From contig NZ_LZEU01000001.1 in the NCBI RefSeq assembly GCF_014490745.1, positions 1,325,501 through 1,389,500 on the forward strand: 64,000 nt of DNA, given 5' to 3'. The notes beneath the pieces were generated by a model. The model worked only from the letters and a program-made list of their open reading frames with translations, made no database searches and was not told where the DNA came from. The DNA comes from Pseudomonas alcaligenes. GTDB taxonomy: Bacteria; Pseudomonadota; Gammaproteobacteria; Pseudomonadales; Pseudomonadaceae. A program made the position numbers and the translations under genes. Positions within the stretch are counted from its first letter, which is position 1. Every line of letters begins with the position of its first letter. Of this stretch, positions 26,236-34,279 are shown piece by piece.

Positions 26236-26370
26236 AGTCGGCCGTCACGCAGGCTGTTCAGCATCTTGCGGGCAGCCGATGGCGACGAACGGGAACAGCC
26301 GGCGACCAGTCTGCTTCACTGGTGCTGGGGCCGCAGCGGCCCGCACCTGACGACACTGGAGGAAAACGAG

Positions 26371-26781
26371 ATGGAAAGGGGTTCCAGTCTGATTCCCTGC
26401 GTGCTTTACCGCGACGCCCCGGCCGCCATCGCCTGGCTGTGCCAGGTGTTCGGCCTGCGCGAACATCTACGCGTTTCGGCCGGCAACGGCCTGATCGAGC
26501 ATGCCCAGCTGCTGCACGAGCACGGCATGCTGATGCTCGGTTCGCTGAAAGATGGCGACTACGGCAAGCAGATGCGCGAGCCGCGCGCGGTGGGCGGCAA
26601 CACCCAGGGCATCTACCTGGTGTTGGCCGACCCCGATGCCGCCTATGCCCGCGCGCAGCAGGCCGGGGCGGAGATAGTGATTGCCATCAAGGATGAGGAG
26701 TATGGCGGTCGCGGTTTCACCTGCCGTGATCTGGAGGGGCACCTGTGGAGCCTGGGCAGTTATGACCCCTGGAGCGAATAG
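26371..26781 (+). CDS. VOC (glyoxalase/bleomycin resistance) family protein
   Basis: A 136-residue vicinal-oxygen-chelate fold protein of the PhnB/glyoxalase-like group: IPCVLYRDAPAAIAWLCQVFG at the N-terminus, ADPDAAYARAQQAGAEIV in the middle, and a C-terminal GGRGFTCRDLEGHLWSLGSYDP. The ATG at 26371 follows GGAGGA. The reaction is not predictable from sequence. Confidence 0.85.
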   Translation: MERGSSLIPCVLYRDAPAAIAWLCQVFGLREHLRVSAGNGLIEHAQLLHEHGMLMLGSLKDGDYGKQMREPRAVGGNTQGIYLVLADPDAAYARAQQAGAEIVIAIKDEEYGGRGFTCRDLEGHLWSLGSYDPWSE

Positions 26782-26789
26782 CGCGCCAC

Positions 26790-27530
26790 TCAGAAGCGGC
26801 GCGCGCGATCCTTGGCATAGCGGCGCAGCACCCACTGGCCGGCGGGGCGGGCGTTGAGCTGGTCGAGGAAGCGCTGGGTCTCGCCATCGTGCCCGGCAAT
26901 GCCTTCCCAGGGCGTGCCGGTCGGGGTGAACAGCGGGGCATAGAGCGCCGCGGCGGCGACATCGGCCAGGCTCAGGCGGTCACCGACCAGGTAGCGGCTC
27001 GGGTCACCGCCGATGCGCTGCTCGATCAGCTCGAGCCCGGCCAGCAGCTCGTCCCGGGATTTGGCCACCCGCTCCGGCGTCACGCCATAGAGGCGCTGTA
27101 CGCCGTTGATCAGCAGCGGCTTCATCAGGTCGCGCAGGCCGAACCAGGGGCGGTAGACCTTGAGCATGGCGTGCATCACCGTGCTCCAGTCCTTGATCTG
27201 GCCATACAGCCAGCGCCGCACATGCACGCCGAGGCGGTCGAAGTGTTCTTCCAGTTCGAGCACCTGGGCGCGCAGTTCGGCATTCTTCGGCAGCAGCGGC
27301 AGGGCCGGGTAGTGTTCTTCCAGATGCAGGGCGATGCGCGTGGAGTCGCCGACCACCTGGGCGCCGTCCTGCAGGATCGGCAGGGTGGCGATGCCGGCCA
27401 GGCGCCGGCTGCGCATGCGATGCAGGGCCGGGAAGAGGTTGTCCACCCGGTAATCGAGGCCCTTGTGATCCAGGTGCCAGCGGGTTTTCTCGCAGTAGTG
27501 GGAGATCGGGAACTGATACAGGGTGCGCAT
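26790..27530 (-). CDS. Glutathione S-transferase family protein
   Basis: A 246-residue GST. The N-terminal thioredoxin-like domain begins MRTLYQFPISHYCEKTRWHLDHKG, with SHYCEK at the active-site position, and contains VVGDSTRIALHLEE as the glutathione-contact region. The C-terminal helical domain includes YLVGDRLSLADVAAAALYAPL, the conserved N-capping box. It is convergent with the VOC gene (8 bases apart). The start at 27530 fits the fold; an upstream ATG at 27554 adds 8 residues. Confidence 0.88.
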   Translation of the reverse strand: MRTLYQFPISHYCEKTRWHLDHKGLDYRVDNLFPALHRMRSRRLAGIATLPILQDGAQVVGDSTRIALHLEEHYPALPLLPKNAELRAQVLELEEHFDRLGVHVRRWLYGQIKDWSTVMHAMLKVYRPWFGLRDLMKPLLINGVQRLYGVTPERVAKSRDELLAGLELIEQRIGGDPSRYLVGDRLSLADVAAAALYAPLFTPTGTPWEGIAGHDGETQRFLDQLNARPAGQWVLRRYAKDRARRF

Positions 27531-27609
27531 CAATGGTGGCCTTGTGCCATTCAAGACAGGCCAGTGTAATCAATGATTAGCTGACTACCTAGTCGCTTTG
27601 ATGGGCATT

Positions 27610-29223
27610 CTAGAGCGTGGCGGCCTCGAAGCTGTCGGCCTGCGCCATGCGCCACATGCGTGAGTAGAACTCGCCGGAGGGGCTGTCGCCGAGCAGCTCG
27701 CCGGGCTTGAGGAACACATGCAGCTGCGAGTACAGCTTGATCTCGCTGGCCGACATGCGCCGCACCAGGTGTTTGGCCTCGATCTGCGACGGGTGGCTGA
27801 GGCCGGCGGCGGCGATCATCTCGGCCAGGGCCTTGAGCGTGTTGCGGTGGAAGTTGTGCACCCGCTCAGCCTTGTCCGGCACCACCAGGGCGCGCTGGCG
27901 CAGCTTGTCCTGGGTGGCCACGCCGGTCGGGCACTTGTTGGTGTGGCAGCTCTGCGACTGGATGCAGCCGATGGCGAACATGAAGCCGCGTGCGGAGTTG
28001 ACCCAGTCGGCGCCCAGGGCCATGACGCTGGCGATGTCGAAGGCGCTGACCATCTTGCCGCTGGCGCCGAGGCGGATCTTGTCGCGCAGGTTGAGGCCGA
28101 CCAGGGTGTTGTGGACGAACAGCAGGCCCTCGCGCAGTGGTACGCCGATATGGTCGGTGAACTCCAGGGGCGCCGCGCCGGTGCCGCCTTCCTTGCCGTC
28201 GATGACGATGAAGTCGGGGAGGATGCCGGTCGCCAGCATGGCCTTGGCGATGCCCATGAATTCCCACGGATGGCCCAGGCAGAACTTGAAGCCCACCGGC
28301 TTGCCGCCGCTCAATTCACGCAGCTGGCTGATGAACTGGAGCATCTCCAGCGGGGTGGCGAAGGCACTGTGGCGCGCCGGCGAGATGCAGTCCTGGCCCA
28401 TCGGCACGCCACGGGTCTGGGAGATTTCCGCGGTCACCTTGTGCTTGGGCAGGATGCCGCCATGGCCGGGCTTGGCGCCCTGGCTGAGCTTGATCTCGAT
28501 CATCTTCACCTGGGCGCTGGTGGCCTGCTCGGCGAAGCGCTGCGGGTCGAAACGGCCCTGCTCGTCGCGACAGCCGAAGTAGCCGCTGCCCAGCTCCCAC
28601 ACCAGGTCGCCGCCATGTTCGCGGTGGTAGGGGCTGATGCTGCCTTCGCCGGTGTCGTGGTAGAAACCGCCGAGGCGGGCGCCCTGGTTCAGCGCGCGGA
28701 TGGCGTTGGCGCTGAGCGAGCCGAAGCTCATGGCCGAGATGTTGAATACCGAGGCCGAATACGGCTGGCTGCACTGCGGCCCGCCGATGCTGACGCGGAA
28801 AGTGGCGGGGTCGCAGTGCTCGGCCGGCAGCATGGAGTGGCCGATGAACTCGAAATCGCTGCGGTAGACGTCGCTCAGGGTGCCGAACGGCTTGTCGGCG
28901 CTCTGGTTCTTCGCCCGCGCGTAGACCAGCGAACGCTGTGCCCGCGAGAACGGCAGCTTGTCGCCGTCGGCCTCCAGCAGGTACTGGCGGATTTCCGGGC
29001 GGATGGCTTCCACCAGGTAGCGGATATTGCCCAGGATCGGGTAGTTGCGGCGTACCGCCTGGCGGGTCTGCAACAGGTCGTTGATGCCCACCAGGCTGAG
29101 CGCGGCAGCGAGCAGGGTCAGCGGCCACAGCCAGCCATGGGCGCCGAGAAAGGGCAGGCTGAGCAGGGTGAACAGCACGCAGAAGGCGAAGAAGGCATAG
29201 CGGTTCAGCAGCGACAGGCTCAT
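27610..29223 (-). CDS. FMN-binding glutamate synthase-family protein (membrane-anchored)
   Basis: A 537-residue protein with two N-terminal hydrophobic segments (AFFAFCVLFTLLSLPFL and WPLTLLAAALSLVG) followed by a GltB-like FMN synthase domain. GEGSISPYHREHGGD, KPGHGGILPKHKVTAEI, DGKEGGTGAAP and the cluster-type motif CIQSQSCHTNKCPTG (three Cys) are all present. Stand-alone members lack the amidotransferase domain of glutamate synthase, and their reaction is not settled. The ATG at 29223 follows GGAG with a 6-base spacer. A MITE-like element lies 33 bases upstream. Confidence 0.88.
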   Translation of the reverse strand: MSLSLLNRYAFFAFCVLFTLLSLPFLGAHGWLWPLTLLAAALSLVGINDLLQTRQAVRRNYPILGNIRYLVEAIRPEIRQYLLEADGDKLPFSRAQRSLVYARAKNQSADKPFGTLSDVYRSDFEFIGHSMLPAEHCDPATFRVSIGGPQCSQPYSASVFNISAMSFGSLSANAIRALNQGARLGGFYHDTGEGSISPYHREHGGDLVWELGSGYFGCRDEQGRFDPQRFAEQATSAQVKMIEIKLSQGAKPGHGGILPKHKVTAEISQTRGVPMGQDCISPARHSAFATPLEMLQFISQLRELSGGKPVGFKFCLGHPWEFMGIAKAMLATGILPDFIVIDGKEGGTGAAPLEFTDHIGVPLREGLLFVHNTLVGLNLRDKIRLGASGKMVSAFDIASVMALGADWVNSARGFMFAIGCIQSQSCHTNKCPTGVATQDKLRQRALVVPDKAERVHNFHRNTLKALAEMIAAAGLSHPSQIEAKHLVRRMSASEIKLYSQLHVFLKPGELLGDSPSGEFYSRMWRMAQADSFEAATL

Positions 29224-29255
29224 GCGAAGCTCCAGGGGCAAGGTGCAGCTAGAGC

Positions 29256-29457
29256 CTAGGTTCTGTACGAAAAGTCGTCGAGCGAAGGTCAGGCAAGGCA
29301 AAGATCGGTGAGGAGGCGCAGTTTACGAGCTGTAAATGAGCATGACTCGTTTCACTCGCCCTTCGGGTCGCGCTAAAGCGCGTTAGCTGCAAGCAGCTTG
29401 CCGAGCCGGTTTTTAACGCAGCATGGCCGAGCGCAGACACTTTTCGTACAGAACCTA
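29256..29457. mobile_element. MITE-like intergenic element, copy C (chimeric, longer)
   Basis: A 202-base element with termini CTAGGTTCTGTACGAAAAGT (29256-29275) and ACTTTTCGTACAGAACCTA (29439-29457), an almost perfect inverted pair. The two ends match copy B. The inner ~60 bases (about 29341-29400) are absent from copy B but match the reverse complement of the inside of copy D (8571-8640). It encodes no protein. Confidence 0.8.
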
Positions 29458-29563
29458 AACCCTGGCACGACGAACTGCTAACACAGGGGCGCGGATATGG
29501 CGGGCGGGTGGGCTGCAACAGGCGGCATTCCGTTGCCTGTGGCCGGGAGTCGAGCGGCGGGGC

Positions 29564-29854
29564 TTACTTGCAGAGCACGATCATGCTGCGGCTGGAGAAA
29601 CCGGCGGGGTTGAGGCCGAAGGCGAAATCGGCTGGATCGTCCTCGTCGCCCTGGTCTTCACCGGCGCGGGCGATCACCTTGTAGCCCTTGGGGCCACAGG
29701 CGCGGATGGCTTTCTCTTCGCATTTCTCCCAGCTTGAGGTGAGCCCGGAGCAATTGATATTGAGGCCCTTGCGGCCCTTCTTCTCGTACGTCTTGGCAGT
29801 CGCGGAACAGCCGGCCAGCGCCAGCACAACGATCAGCAGCACAAGCCTTTTCAT
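29564..29854 (-). CDS. Small lipoprotein, unknown function
   Basis: A 96-residue lipoprotein with signal MKRLVLLIVVLALAGC (Cys16 lipobox LAGC). The mature part is small, contains four further Cys residues and a GPKGYKV segment (CGPKGYKVIARAGE) that resembles other small Pseudomonas lipoproteins with a Cys-Gly-Tyr pattern. GGGGAAAG precedes the ATG. The function is unknown. Confidence 0.8.
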   Translation of the reverse strand: MKRLVLLIVVLALAGCSATAKTYEKKGRKGLNINCSGLTSSWEKCEEKAIRACGPKGYKVIARAGEDQGDEDDPADFAFGLNPAGFSSRSMIVLCK

Positions 29855-30202
29855 TTCTTTCCCCAGCTGGCTTGTCTGTTTCCGGCAGGGCTATATGCCT
29901 GCCGCCCCCTTAAATCAACGGCTGCGCCGCGGCTCTTTTCTATTCGGTTGCCGCTGACGCCCTGGCAGGCCAGGGAAGCCGATGTGCTTGAGAAATATCA
30001 CAAAGGCCGGGGGCAGGCGAGACAAAAAAAGTTTCAGATCAACTACAGGTTTTGCCCGTTTCATTCGTCATAAGGAGAAGGACGAAATTTTCACGCGAGA
30101 GCCACGATCATGTTCCCAGCCGAAAGGCTGCACAGGTCTGCGCAGGGGCGTTGGACAGGGAAGGCAGCCGCCGTTCGGTGGTGCTCAAGGCAGGGAGAAA
30201 GC
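29855..30202. other. Intergenic region, 348 bases, no gene seen
   Basis: The region between a leftward lipoprotein gene and the rightward Fur-like gene. It is less GC-rich than the flanks around 29990-30100, as expected for divergent promoters. A hairpin-prone AGCCGAAAGGCT occurs near 30119-30130. Open frames here have no homologous look or ribosome binding sites. Confidence 0.5.
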
Positions 30203-30481
30203 ATGGATACCAATCAGCGTCAGCAGTTGAAGATTCTGTTGCAGGAGGCCGGGTTGAAAGTCAGCCTGGTGCGCCTGAAGGTGCTCGAAGTGCTCCTGCG
30301 GGCCGAGCAGGACAGCCGTTCCCTGTCGTCACGGGCCCTGTTCACCGAGCTGCAGCAGGCCAGCGAGCAGATTTCCCTGATGACCGTGCGCCAGGTACTC
30401 TGCCGCTTGAACGCCTGTGGCCTGGTCGTGCGTCAGCGCGACGCCGGCTATCGCCTGAGCGCTCCGGCAGTGGCGGCTTGA
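30203..30481 (+). CDS. Short Fur-like winged-helix protein
   Basis: A 92-residue protein resembling only the DNA-binding half of Fur-family regulators: LKVSLVRLKVLEVLLRAEQ is the Fur-type first helix region, SSRALFTELQQASEQISLMTVRQVLCRLNACGLV the recognition part, and VRQRDAGYRLS the wing. The C-terminal dimerisation and metal-binding domain is absent. The ATG at 30203 follows AGGGAGAAAGC. It may be a regulator with a separate partner or a degenerate Fur relative. Confidence 0.72.
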   Translation: MDTNQRQQLKILLQEAGLKVSLVRLKVLEVLLRAEQDSRSLSSRALFTELQQASEQISLMTVRQVLCRLNACGLVVRQRDAGYRLSAPAVAA

Positions 30482-30489
30482 TGACTTTT

Positions 30490-30505
30490 GAGATCACTTG
30501 ATCTC
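30490..30505. repeat. 16-base palindrome after the Fur-like gene
   Basis: GAGATCA-CT-TGATCTC, 7-base perfect arms, 9 bases after the Fur-like stop codon and ~150 bases before the PilZ gene. There is no thymine run after it, so an operator is at least as likely as a terminator. Confidence 0.45.
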
Positions 30506-30565
30506 GCGCTCGCGTAGCATTGCCGGGGCGGTATGGCGATAGGCCGTGCCGCTCATCCCTGCAGT

Positions 30566-30585
30566 ACCCCGGCGGAACCCGGGGT
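30566..30585. repeat. GC-rich hairpin upstream of the PilZ gene
   Basis: ACCCCGG-N6-CCGGGGT, 7-base perfect arms, 68 bases before the PilZ ATG. There is no T-run on the plus strand. It could be a weak terminator or a leader structure. Confidence 0.35.
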
Positions 30586-30653
30586 GTCGTCGAGTCAGCA
30601 GCGCGGGCGTGGCCAGGAAGGCAGCGGTTCGCGAGTCAGAAAGCCAAGAATCC

Positions 30654-31007
30654 ATGCGTCAGCACAGCCGAGTCGTATTCCGTCCCGCCAACCGTCTGCA
30701 ACTGCTCGAGCGCGCCAGTGGCGAACCGCTGGGGTTGATCGCCGACCTGTCGCTGGGCGGCCTGCGGCTGATCGCCGAGGGCGAGCTGGTCAGCGGCGCC
30801 TGCCTCCAGGCCAGCATCGAAGTGCCGGTACGCGAAGGCCGCTACCGCCTAGTGGAGGTGGATCTGGTCTGCCAGTGGTCGCGCCGCGCCGGGCGAGCCG
30901 GGCGTTACGAACAGGGCTTTGCCCTGGCCGCGCCGGCACCGGCGTTCGTCGAGCTGGTGGCCTCGCTCAAGGCCACCCAGAGCCTGTCGCGCAGCCTCAA
31001 GGTGTGA
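30654..31007 (+). CDS. PilZ-domain c-di-GMP receptor protein
   Basis: A 117-residue single-domain PilZ protein. An Arg-bearing N-terminal block (RQHSRVVFR) and DLSLGG (the [D/N]xSxxG signature) form the usual c-di-GMP pocket; a beta-barrel pattern follows (VDLVCQWSRR...GRYEQGFAL). The ATG lacks a strong ribosome binding site. It ends 36 bases from the stop of flhA and is convergent with the flagellar export operon, so it may link c-di-GMP to this second flagellum. That link is inference from position. Confidence 0.78.
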   Translation: MRQHSRVVFRPANRLQLLERASGEPLGLIADLSLGGLRLIAEGELVSGACLQASIEVPVREGRYRLVEVDLVCQWSRRAGRAGRYEQGFALAAPAPAFVELVASLKATQSLSRSLKV

Positions 31008-31043
31008 GGCTGGCGTAACCCGGGCTGTGCCTGAAGCCGGGGC

Positions 31044-33140
31044 TTAGCCCAGGCTGCCGAGAATGTTCACCGCCACCTTTTCCGGAATCTCGTTTTGCGA
31101 CAGCACGTGCAGGCCGGGGCTGAACACCCGCGCGTAACGGGCCAGCAGCGGACGCAGCTGCGGCATCACGGTGAGGATCGGCGGATGGCCGTCCTTGCGC
31201 AGCTTCTCCTTCACCACCGGCATGGCGTTCTGCAACTGGTTGAGCAGGTGCGGCTCCACCGGGATGTTGTCCAGGCTCACCGGGCCGGCCTGCTGGGCGA
31301 TGGACAGGGCGCTGAGCAGGGTGTTCTCCAGGGCATTGTCGAGGATGAACACGGTCAGCTCGCGGCGCTCGCCGGCAATGCCACTAACGATGCTGCGGCG
31401 CAGCGCGTAGCGCACATCGGAGGCCAGCAGCACCGGATCCTTGGTGGTTTCGCTGCCTTCGAGCAGGGTGGTGGCGATGGTCACTATGTCCTTGAGCGGC
31501 ACTTCTTCCTGCAGCAGCTGGCGATACACGCGGTGCTGCTGGGTGAAGCTCAGCGCCGCCTTGAGGTGGTCGGCCAGCTTCGGCGCCTGCACCGTCAGGC
31601 GCTGCATCAGGTGTTCCACATCGTCGTGCTTGAAGATCTCCGGCAGGTGTTCGCGCACCACCTTGTTCAGGTGGGTGGCGATCACGCTGGCGCAGTCGAT
31701 CACCTGGTAGCCGAGGTTGAGGGCGCGCGCCTTGTCCGGCGGCAGAATCCACACCACCTGCATGCGGTAGGCCGGGTCGGTGCCGAGGATGCCGTCGATC
31801 TCGCCGTACAGTTCGGGGCCGGGAATGGCCATCAGGCGGTCGGCGTGCAGCTCGGCACCGTCGATCCGCTCACCGTTGATATGGATGTTGTACTGCGCCG
31901 CCTTGAGCCTGAGGCTGTCGCGGATCTGCACTTCCGGGAGGAGGAAGCCGAGGCTTTCCGAGAGGGTCTGGCGTACTCCACGCACCCGCTGCGGCAGGGG
32001 CGCGCCGGAGGCCTCGTTGACCAGCCCGACCAGCTTGTAGCCGAGCGAGATGGACAGCCGCTCGACCAGCGGGATGTCTTCCCAGGCCAGGTTCTGCGCG
32101 CGCTCCTGATCCATCGCCTTGCTGATCGCTTCGGCCTGCTCGAGGGTCGCCGCTTCGCTCGGCGGCTCGGCCTGGGCCACGCGCCAGGCGATAAAGGCGA
32201 TCAGCGCGGCAAAGCCGATAAAGGCCAGGTGCGGCATGCCCGGCACCAGGCCGAGCACCAGCACGATGCTGGCCACGGTGTACAGCAGCGTCGGCGAGGC
32301 GAGCATCTGCTTGTGCACCAGGCTGGTGATTTCCGCCGATTCGTTGACCCGGGTGACGATGATCGCCGCCGCGGTGGACAGCAGCAGCGCCGGAATCTGC
32401 GCCACCAGGCCGTCGCCGATGGTCAGCAGGGCGTACTGGCGGAAGGCTTCGCCGGCCGGCAGGTCGTACATCAGCACGCCGATGGCCAGGCCGCCGAACA
32501 GGTTGATCATGAGGATCAGGATGCCGGCGATGGCATCGCCACGGACGAACTTGCTGGCGCCGTCCATGGCCCCGTAGAAGTCGGCTTCCTTGGCCACTTC
32601 GGCACGGCGCTGCTTGGCTTCGTCCTGGCTGATCAGGCCGGCGTTGAGGTCGGCGTCGATGGCCATCTGTTTGCCGGGCAGGGCGTCCAGGGTGAAGCGC
32701 GCGGTCACCTCGGAGATGCGCTCGCCACCCTTGGTGATGACCATGAAGTTGATGATCATCAGGATCACGAAGACGATCATGCCGACGATGAAGTTGCCGC
32801 CGATCACCACTTCGCCGAAGGCCTCGATCACCTTGCCCGCGGCGTCCGTGCCGGTATGGCCGTGGAGCAGCACCACGCGGGTGGAGGCCACGTTCAGGCA
32901 CAGGCGCAGCAGGGTGGTGACCAGCACCACGGTGGGCAGCAGGGAGAAGTCCAGCGGCCGCCGCGACGACACGCTGACCAGCAGCACCAGGATTGCCAGA
33001 CCGATGTTGAAGGTGAACAGCACATCCAGCAGCAGCGGCGGCAGCGGCAGGATGATCATCGCCAGCACCGCCAGAACCAGCAGCGGGATGGCAATGCGCC
33101 CGCTGCGCAGGGTGAGGGTCAATTGCTGGAGTAGGGTCAT
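31044..33140 (-). CDS. flhA: Flagellar export protein FlhA, lateral-type
   Basis: A 698-residue export-gate protein at the flagellar base. The N-terminal half has ~8 membrane helices. The FHIPEP signature RFTLDALPGKQMAIDADLN is at residues ~145-165. The C-terminal cytoplasmic domain (from ~residue 360) forms the nonameric substrate-docking ring. Its ATG overlaps the flhB stop by 4 bases. It is the last gene of the leftward fliMNPQR-flhBA operon, an order shared with lateral systems of Vibrio, Aeromonas and E. coli Flag-2. Confidence 0.95.
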   Translation of the reverse strand: MTLLQQLTLTLRSGRIAIPLLVLAVLAMIILPLPPLLLDVLFTFNIGLAILVLLVSVSSRRPLDFSLLPTVVLVTTLLRLCLNVASTRVVLLHGHTGTDAAGKVIEAFGEVVIGGNFIVGMIVFVILMIINFMVITKGGERISEVTARFTLDALPGKQMAIDADLNAGLISQDEAKQRRAEVAKEADFYGAMDGASKFVRGDAIAGILILMINLFGGLAIGVLMYDLPAGEAFRQYALLTIGDGLVAQIPALLLSTAAAIIVTRVNESAEITSLVHKQMLASPTLLYTVASIVLVLGLVPGMPHLAFIGFAALIAFIAWRVAQAEPPSEAATLEQAEAISKAMDQERAQNLAWEDIPLVERLSISLGYKLVGLVNEASGAPLPQRVRGVRQTLSESLGFLLPEVQIRDSLRLKAAQYNIHINGERIDGAELHADRLMAIPGPELYGEIDGILGTDPAYRMQVVWILPPDKARALNLGYQVIDCASVIATHLNKVVREHLPEIFKHDDVEHLMQRLTVQAPKLADHLKAALSFTQQHRVYRQLLQEEVPLKDIVTIATTLLEGSETTKDPVLLASDVRYALRRSIVSGIAGERRELTVFILDNALENTLLSALSIAQQAGPVSLDNIPVEPHLLNQLQNAMPVVKEKLRKDGHPPILTVMPQLRPLLARYARVFSPGLHVLSQNEIPEKVAVNILGSLG

Positions 33141-34279
33141 GGTTGGGCTCGGCTCAGCAGTTCATCGGGGATTTCAAGGTTGCGTGCCAGCACGGCCGGC
33201 TGGCTCCTGCGCCCCTGGCGGAAGGCCTTGAGCTGCAGGATGTAGGTCAGGACATGGGCCACGGCCTTGTACAACTGGGCCGGGATCTGCTGGTTGACCT
33301 GGGTGGTGAAGTAGATGGCGCGCGCCAGCGGCGGCACCTCGAGGACTTCCAGGCTGTGGGCCTGGGCCATCTTGCGGATGTACAGGGCGGTCTCGTCGAC
33401 GCCCCTGGCGATCACGTAGGGGGCCTGGGCCTTCTTCGGGTCGTAGCGCAGCGCCACGGCGAAGTGCACCGGGTTGACGATGACCACGTCGGCCTGCTTG
33501 ATCACCCGGTTGATCTGCCGCTGCAGCAGCTGGCGCTGTACCTGGCGGATGCGCGCCTTGACCTCCGGGCGGCCCTCCTGGTTCTTGTGCTCTTCCTTGC
33601 GTTCCTGCTTGGTCATGCGCAGCTTCTTGCGGAAGAAGAAGTGCTGCAGCGGAATGTCGATCAGGGCGAACAGCACGAACACCAGCAGCAGGGTCTGCAG
33701 CAGGTCGTAGGTCAGGGCGAAGGCGCTGCCGATGGCCTCGCTCAGGTTGTCGCGCTGCAGGGCGATCAGCTTGGGCGTGGCCTGCAGGATCTGCAGGCAG
33801 GCCACCGTCACCAGCACGCCGATCTTCAGCAGCGACTTACCCAGCTCCACCCAGTTCTGCGTGCCGAACATGCGGCCCAGGCCGGTCAGCGGATTGAGCT
33901 TGGAGAACTGCGGGCTGAAATTCTTCGCGGCGAACACCCAGCCGCCCGGCACCAGGCCGAAGATCACCACCAGCAGCGGGGTGATCAGCAGCGGGGCGAG
34001 CATCTGGATGAACAGCAGCAGGTTGTGAGTGAGGATCAGGTCGAGGTCGTCGAGGCCGATCTCGCCGCGGTCGAGGTAGGCGAGCCGGAAACTCTGCTGC
34101 AGACCCTGGTAGAAGTGCAGGGCGCTGAACTTGAGGACATACAGGGTGACCAGCAGCGAGACGGTGGTGGCGAGATCCTTGGAGCGCGCCGTCTGGCCGT
34201 CCTCGCGGCTCTTCTTGAGTTTCTGCTGGGAGGCCTCTTCGGTCTTTTCCTGGGCACTGTGTGCATCAGCCACGGCCAC
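33137..34279 (-). CDS. flhB: Flagellar export switch protein FlhB, lateral-type, NPVH variant
   Basis: A 380-residue export-apparatus protein that switches substrate specificity from rod/hook to filament type. Four membrane helices lie within residues ~35-210. The C-terminal cytoplasmic domain contains the autocleavage site, which here is N269-P270-V271-H272 in place of NPTH; the Asn and Pro needed for cleavage remain, and the neighbouring ADVVIVNP segment is conserved. It overlaps fliR by 14 bases and flhA by 4. Confidence 0.94.
   Translation of the reverse strand: MAVADAHSAQEKTEEASQQKLKKSREDGQTARSKDLATTVSLLVTLYVLKFSALHFYQGLQQSFRLAYLDRGEIGLDDLDLILTHNLLLFIQMLAPLLITPLLVVIFGLVPGGWVFAAKNFSPQFSKLNPLTGLGRMFGTQNWVELGKSLLKIGVLVTVACLQILQATPKLIALQRDNLSEAIGSAFALTYDLLQTLLLVFVLFALIDIPLQHFFFRKKLRMTKQERKEEHKNQEGRPEVKARIRQVQRQLLQRQINRVIKQADVVIVNPVHFAVALRYDPKKAQAPYVIARGVDETALYIRKMAQAHSLEVLEVPPLARAIYFTTQVNQQIPAQLYKAVAHVLTYILQLKAFRQGRRSQPAVLARNLEIPDELLSRAQP

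Noticed and set aside
31095..33134. 679-codon plus-strand frame opposite flhA (and similar long frames opposite the MHYT-GGDEF-EAL gene and the binding-protein gene)
   Set aside because: Shadow of third-position GC bias; the minus-strand proteins have clear family motifs.
33464..33475. NPVH as evidence that FlhB is inactive
   Set aside because: Asn and Pro are intact and the rest of the protein is full length, so loss of function is not supported; kept only as a variant worth testing.
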